64,000 bases of DNA, taken from assembly GCF_905220365.1 (NCBI RefSeq), contig NC_061130.1, forward strand, positions 9,617,501-9,681,500, read 5' to 3'. How positions within the stretch are numbered: the stretch's first letter is position 1; the number at the start of each line of letters is the position of its first letter. A program made the translations under genes and the position numbers. A model generated the notes under the pieces. That model was not told the origin of the DNA. It did no database searches and saw only the letters and a list, made by a program, of their open reading frames with translations. Positions 57,620 through 64,000 of this stretch are shown here, piece by piece. The DNA comes from Vanessa cardui. Taxonomy: Eukaryota > Arthropoda > Insecta > Lepidoptera > Nymphalidae.

Positions 57620-58745
57620 ATAATTAACGAAATAAAACCACCGTAATGAATAAAAAGGATAAAAGGTATTTTATAATTCCTATATTGATGAGCTTAGATA
57701 AACCTAAATCAAATAAATTAACACTTTACTAAATTAATGCAATTTTCATAGAGAAATATAATAAATTTGATTCCGTACTTAATATTATATCATTTTGTTG
57801 ATGATTTACAAGTATTGACTTCTCAATTTGAAAGAAATCATGAGCAACTGAATGCTTTCAAATGTTCAAACCTCATAAAGTGAAGAATAACACTTTATAT
57901 TTTTGCAATGTCATTTCAATATTTATGTGAAACACAATTAAAATTAATGAATTATTCATAACTGAAATTATTACAAATGTTAAAAGCAAATATGCAATCA
58001 CTAAAAATAAACGTACGTATGAATTTATTCAACTTCCGAGTTTTTGTATTTTCGTTTCATAATAGAATCGGCATTTTCTTGTAACAATACCCGTTACATT
58101 ATTCTTATTAACAATAAGGGAACAAAATGAAGCCCAGGGAATCTTTTATACAAAAAGCTATCGCAAATATCCCGGAGAATTCATTTTGTTCCGAATGATT
58201 AAATTAGTCAAATATTTAAATAATGTTCTTTGATTATCCAAAATTGTGACCATTTCATGAAGTTATTGGTTCTTGTTGAATTATAAACATTCTATCATAT
58301 AAAAATTATAGTTGTACAAAATAAAACATTTTTAATACTTTATTTAAAACGAATGTCAATATTGGACTAATTTTCGGAATCAAAATACTTTTAACATCTT
58401 CCCCGATTAAAACTTGACTTTGTTTAATCTTTGTTATTTTGTTTTATTTCCTAAATAAATAAGCTCAGGCCTTAGTTATAAAACCATTAACAGAATATCT
58501 TAGATATCAATATTCAATATTTCATTTTATTTTAAAAATTTAATAGTCAATTTTTTTACTAAATCATTCTACCCATAAGTTTCAAATTTATAATTATAAG
58601 CATAAAATTTATTCCAAGCAGTAAAAATATACAAAAAATAGGTTTTTCAAATAGCATATACTATTATTATTTTTATATTATAACGAAAGCACTACTCAAA
58701 ATTAGTATAATAAATAAGTAATTTCGGCAACCGCAGAGGACACAG
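57620..58745. other. AT-rich intergenic stretch
   Basis: Nothing recognised. Confidence 0.45.
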
Positions 58746-58750
58746 TTAGT

Positions 58751-58968
58751 TGAGTCGACATGGCCCAGTGGTTAGAACGCGTGCATCTTAAGCGATGATC
58801 GCGGGTTCAAACCCAGACAAGCACCGCTGATTCATGTGCTTAATTTGTCTTTATAATTCATCTCGTACTCAGCGGTGAAGGAAAACATCGTGAAGAAACC
58901 TGCATGTAACAAATATCATAGAAATTCTGCCACATGTGTATTCCACCAACCCGCATTGGAACAGCATG
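58751..58968 (+). repeat. SINE family S1, 3' truncated
   Basis: Intact tRNA-like head (CATGGCCCAGTGGTTAGAAC; GCGGGTTCAAACCCAG) and body up to CCCGCATTGGAACAGCATGA, where it stops abruptly. The 3' third with the tail is missing, unusual for a retroposed copy, so a later deletion or rearrangement is likely. Confidence 0.88.
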
Positions 58969-59519
58969 ACCGCAAGACAAAAAAAATTGCAAACAAAAGC
59001 ACAACATCTTTCTCTCTAGCTCTAGCTCTCAGTTTCGTGATCTGAAAAAAATCCAGGCACAAGATCGAGAACTATTCATAATTTTCCGACGCATGCTAAA
59101 CTATCAATTTCCAACCTCCGGGCTCAAATATTTATAGTGTTTCAAGGGCTTAAACACAAAACCTAAAGATCAGGTAAAAACCTGACCTGTTCTATCTCAG
59201 CACTTAATCTAGTGCCTTGTCAAGTAGCTTTGTGTATGAATGACCGTTTATATTTCCTGAGCTTAAAGCTATACAAGTAACAGCATAACACGGTACGTTC
59301 AAACATATACCTGAAGTGAGTACTCTAGAAATGAGGTCGAGCCTAATGAATAATTAATGTCATTACGTAAAATACGTGACGGGACATACATGAACAATTT
59401 AAAATCACGTGAATCTATGACAGAATATTTATGCATATAAAAACTGTTGAGACACTTTACCTAACAGTAGTAGTGCAAATTCTCCATTAAAAGTATAAAA
59501 CCTCTAACTATTATTATTG

Positions 59520-59700
59520 CTACCACTGGTGACACGAGGGCTGGTTCATTTTTTCCCCGGGGATTAGATTAAGATTCAAGGTAGAAATGACCATCAAGAA
59601 TTGGCAACATTCCACACAGTCATGATTTGTACAATAATTGTTTTAAATTTTTAGTTGTACATATTTAATTCCTTAATTTTAATTCTATTGTTATCTTGCA
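59520..59700 (+). repeat. family A LINE 3'-end fragment (copy 4, diverged)
   Basis: ACCACTGGTGACACGAGGGC, TGGTTCATTTTTTCCCC and AACATTCCACACAGTCATGA align with copy 3 at 40428 with many changes. Confidence 0.6.
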
Positions 59701-61485
59701 TATGGCAATATAAAATATAACATACTTTTCATAAAAGTGTAAAGATATGGTTAATGGAGAGGTGTGTATCAAAAATAAGTCGTGTAATGAGGTTTTTGTT
59801 TATTCTGCGTGATTTATTCCAGCCAATATTATCATAACCTATTATGTTTACTTGCTGAACTTTTCTGAGCTACGCTAGAGAGAGTTACGGTGTTTATAGG
59901 AGTATTATATAATGATTATATTTTTTACTACTTTAAACTAAAAATTTCGCATTATCGATAAAGTTTTCAATAAAAATCACTATGTACTACTATTATAAGT
60001 ATGTCTTTTGCTCTTTCAAAGCAAAACCACTGAACCATTTTTAATGAAATTTGCTTTAAAAAATATTTACTTTTTAACGCCGAAACAGTGATTTCTAACC
60101 TCTAAAACACGAATACTGCCACAGGCAATATATTAAGCGCGATATTTGTATAGTCTATTTCATATACAATATTATTTGTTTTACTTAATAGACACTCAAT
60201 GGATGTTTAATAATATTAATTATAGGTTAATTACCTCGTTTATGTGATCGTATGCGTATGTCGTACCACTCAAGTTCGTGAAAACCACTACAACCGCGTG
60301 ATGTCTCGCAGAATATAAAAATCGACATGGAAAATTGTTAAACATAATTTAAAATCAATTTTCGCTAATCTCAATTCAAATAATTCGATAAGTATCATAA
60401 TTGCAACTCGACGAACAAATGCTTTTAGCATTTTTTTAACCGATCCATGCTGTCTTGGTTTGTTCTTATTTATTTTACCTCGAAACATCAATACTACTTA
60501 TTATACTGAGTTCTGTTTTGAATGGTGAGCAGGCCAGTCGAATTACAGGGTAGGGAACTTAACATTTTACATCAAATGATTGAACATTTTGACAGTGTAT
60601 GGTGTGATTTTTACATATTAATTGTCAGTGCCCAATGGAATATGCTTCTCAACTTTACCAAAAAGATTGAAAAAATAAGTAATTTCTTCGTATCAACATT
60701 TTGAACGTTAATTAAATGTGAGGTACTATTTTATGACTCAAGTACGTGTCAGTCGCTGAAACCTCCCAAAGTATAAAGAAATTTTAAATTAACTAAATTA
60801 AAAATACTACGTAATATTTTAGTTAAATTTCATAGCGTGTACATTGTACAATGTAAGAGGAATTTGAAATGTTTTAATTTCATACGGACAAATCCCTCTC
60901 AACAATTTCATTATCTTCTTTTCAACGTAAATAAATGCCAACAAAAGGCAGGAGAAAATTTCGATGCAAACGAACTGCGGGAGCAATTATTTGTTGTATT
61001 TTTTTACAGTTACACACGCATGCTTTATTATTTTAAATTTATATTTCGTTTAAAATAATATATATTCACTTACACGTGTATCGATGATTCGAAACTACAA
61101 TTACAAATAATTTATAGCTTTACGAATATAATTTTTACATAAATTTCATGCGGAATTTTGCGTAGACGATTGAATAAGGGTATGATAATTATTATTATTC
61201 GACTCAAGGATTAGTCGACTTCAACCTTGATTTAGAGGGAAAGCTTACAGGTAAAATTCAGTGTTTATATACGTTATCGAACTAGCAAATGGTACCTCCA
61301 AGTGTAACAAATATTATTCATTTATCACCAATGAGCCTACAACACTTAATACTGGGTCACTCAACCTCAAAATGAAGCACAAACATATTATATATTGCTG
61401 TTTGACGTTAGAATATATGATGAGTGTGGTTGAAATTGCACATAGGCCTATCACCAAGAAAATTTGGTTTTAACATACCACCATA
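59700..61485. other. AT-rich intergenic stretch
   Basis: A short CAAAGCAAAACCACTGAACC piece at 60020 is of a type common in lepidopteran Helitrons. Otherwise nothing is recognised. Confidence 0.4.
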
Positions 61486-61489
61486 TACG

Positions 61490-61810
61490 ACCTACATTTT
61501 TTGTTGCTGGAATAATGCGTTACGCGCTTCCCCCACGTTGATGATAGTGGTGGGTATGTGGGGCTCCCCGGTACTCTGGACGGCGCGTGTGCCCTGGTAC
61601 ACCGGAATACCCACTAAAAAATCCAGCGGCACCCTCTACATCTATTCAGTGGACGCCGCGGGATCGCTTTCACGTGCAACCGTGATATGCCACCTAACTT
61701 TTTTTCCTCGCTGGAAAAACGCTTTGGGCACTTCCCTCACCTGAAGGAAGTGGGGCGTCGTGTAGGACTCCCCGGAGCCCTGGATGAAGAGTGCGCACAG
61801 GTACGCCGTT
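61490..61810 (-). pseudogene. R1-like LINE C-terminal segments, partly duplicated
   Basis: GC-rich. Two related blocks (61500-61590 and 61700-61800) each carry CTGGAAAAACGC-like, cTTCCCYCAC, GTGGGG and CTCCCCGG..CTGGA words found at 19205-19290. Minus strand gives RxPGSPTxxPxS-type residues. It is the same family as 19195-19650, broken by stops. Confidence 0.5.
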
Positions 61811-62123
61811 ATCTTCAGAGCATTACTCCTGATATACGTTACTCAACTCATAACCTATTTTGTTCATGAAATCGATCAGCATCACCTTCATATTCATTAC
61901 ATTTAAGATTACAGAGTTGTAATAATTTGATTATGTTATTAGGAAAAAAGTAACCTATGTTCTTTCTTGAAGTTCAAATTTGCTTCATAAAAAAATTCAT
62001 CAAATTAGGTTCATTGGTTTGTTCGTGGATGAGCGACAGACTGAGTAACATTAACATTTATAATATTATAGTATAGCGGTACAGATAATGATTAGGTTAG
62101 GTTAATACCACTTAAAATAAAAA

Positions 62124-62320
62124 AGTAAAGTAGCAGCCTGTATATATTACAATATTGGGCCTCCTTCTCTTTTGAAGATAAAAATTTGAAGCTACTCCAA
62201 CTCGCTGCTCCAAAGCGGTTAGGTTGATATATAGGAAGAATTTCATTGAAATTAGACATATGCAAGTTTCCACACGAAGTTTAACCTTCACCTTTACCTT
62301 CACGACGCTTAAAACATCGA
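62124..62320 (-). repeat. SINE family S1, old copy
   Basis: AAAGTAAAGTAGCAGCCTGT (tail side), GGGCCTCCTTCTCTTTTGAA, TTTCATTGAAATTAGACATA and GCAAGTTTCC in S1 order. The head is missing or unrecognisable. Confidence 0.65.
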
Positions 62321-62349
62321 ACCTACACGGCCAAGTGCAATAAAACATT

Positions 62350-64000
62350 CGACATTAGTTAAGAATGTAAATTTTACGTTATTGTAAAGAAGCATTAGTT
62401 AATATATTTAAAAACATAGTTTTCGTATAAATTCCCGCATAATGATGCTCCGTTAAGCATAAAAGCGACAAACCGCGTCCTCTTTGAATACGTTTTGAAT
62501 AAATAAAAGAATTTAAATATTTTTTACAGCACTAATGCATTTTAAATTCTATTTGTATTTCAATGATTAAAAATATACAATATTACTTACCGAAAAAGTT
62601 AACTACTGTATTTGATATCCCCTTCGACGTTTAATCTCTTTTGGCCTTTAAAATATCAAAATTCTAGGAATTTAAAGATCACAAATTAATATTTTCGATA
62701 GTAATAAATGCAAACCAAAATTATCTCATAAATAAGAATCGTGCAGGATAAGCTTGAATAATTGATTTCTAAGTAGAGATTTAAAAAAAGCCACGCTGAA
62801 TTTTAAAATACCATTGAGACAGTAAAATCAGTGACAAGCGCTCAGGGCGATTCCTCGCTGTAAAGTTCCAAAATGATAAGATCTCTTACTTTATGTTCAA
62901 CCCGGACTTAGTCTCTAGTTTTGGTGTGGTCAGGTCGTTCAGTGACCTAATTACAGAGTCAGATTGAGTAGGACTACCAAAAATCACATAAAACTTTTCT
63001 ATACGCCAATTTTGTTATGTCCATTTGTTGTAATGGTTTTTGATGTGAAATGTGAATGATCCAGATATGTCCCAGGGCGAATTTGCCATCACAATATATG
63101 GAATAAATATATATCTCAATGAATGAATGAATGAAACAAATACTTATAGTATCAATCACTTTTTAAGTTCACTTACTAAGTTCACTTTTTACATGCTTAA
63201 AAATATGAAATCAAATATAAAAAAATTTAGAACATTTTTATTACAAAGAACAATTACAAACTTTCCCTACCTACTGAAGTTCCACTCTTTAGAGTATTGT
63301 ATAGAAACTTTGGGTTTCGTGATATTACTGAGGTGAGACCGTAAAAATTGAGCAGTTACTTCATTAACGATAGTTGAAGCGATGCGCGCAATCACGCGGT
63401 TAAACCTTATTAAACTTGCTGCATTTAAAACCCCAGCACGAAATACTTAAAGTATACCGTTTATTCGTAGGATTACTTTCTTCGTTTATATTCATGTATT
63501 TTAAAACTTGTTTGCAGCATTCATACTAATAAATGTGTACTTAAATACACTATTTCTGTGATTTAAATTTATGTGTCACATAGATATGCATAATAAAAAA
63601 TAATTTGATAATCTTATTACGATAATGTTGAAAGAAGTGTTCTTTACGTGCAATCGTACATACGTAAAAAAAATCATAGATAACTAAATCTGTGGTTGTA
63701 GCTTTCTAATTAAAATGCAAAGACCAGTTAATACTCTATTTACATAATATGTTCCTACTAACCATTATGAGGCCCGGGTGCTCTAATGTTTACCCGTGTA
63801 TATTAACTGAATGTGTGAAGTAACTGAATCAAATAGATACATCGTTTCTAAAAAAAATCACTTCTGTTTATATCAAAATGTTAACATTTTCATTGAATTC
63901 GATGCCCAAAGAGTGCTTTGATAAGTTATTCTATTCTAAAATGTTTGTGCAAATAAAAAAAATATATATTAGACTATATACACTCATTATGATAATTTAT
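62350..64000. other. AT-rich intergenic stretch
   Basis: No gene or repeat is recognised. There is a short (GAAT)n run near 63118. Confidence 0.45.

Noticed and set aside
1..64000. CRISPR arrays, operons, ribosome-binding sites and rRNA
   Set aside because: The sequence is eukaryotic with introns, SINEs and LINEs; no regularly spaced short repeats or rRNA words were seen.

Overview
This is AT-rich eukaryotic nuclear DNA that looks lepidopteran (butterfly or moth). The evidence is a spliced odorant-binding-protein gene with GT-AG introns plus a set of repeats typical of Lepidoptera. These include tRNA-derived SINEs with a long shared body, Bm1-type tails, Helitrons whose ends carry a GC-rich hairpin and CTAG, and CR1, R1, RTE and Jockey-type non-LTR fragments. 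A Ty3/gypsy element and a hAT-like foldback element are also present. The window holds no bacterial or organellar signals.

Host genes. Only one host gene can be supported well: a complete four-exon Plus-C-like odorant-binding protein on the minus strand (exons between 1056 and 3453), with TATA box, initiator, signal peptide, stop and AATAAA. Two short minus-strand ORFs behind plausible splice acceptors (16371-16545 and 25735-25962) are kept as low-confidence candidate exons. The rest is intergenic or intronic.

Layout. 1-3.5 kb: OBP gene, with a LINE fragment in intron 1. 5-8 kb: Helitron inside an older dispersed repeat, then LINE tails. 10.5-13.5 kb: a SINE split by an endonuclease-bearing LINE, then a 936-bp foldback palindrome. 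14.5-20.6 kb: SINEs, a perfect 111-bp direct-repeat pair and GC-rich LINE fragments (R1-like and RTE-like). 20.6-28.4 kb: mostly featureless AT-rich DNA with a few SINEs. 28.5-30 kb: 5'-truncated CR1-like LINE. 32-36 kb: two kinds of SINE. 38.6-46.8 kb: dense nest of Helitrons, RTE, LINE, palindromes and microsatellites. 49.2-53.1 kb: a full-length Ty3/gypsy element with identical 112-bp LTRs and a 5-bp target duplication. 53-64 kb: AT-rich DNA with scattered remnants.

Most interesting points. (1) The LTR element has a sequence directly after its 5' LTR that is a 14-nt perfect complement of a site inside the LTR. This is the arrangement of a self-primed (Tf1/sushi-type) element rather than a tRNA-primed one. 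(2) Its frameshifts lie largely at T-homopolymers although its LTRs are identical. (3) A nearly 1-kb palindrome with hAT-like ends. (4) The Plus-C OBP gene, complete with a compact promoter. All repeat family names are from memory of the families; no search was run.
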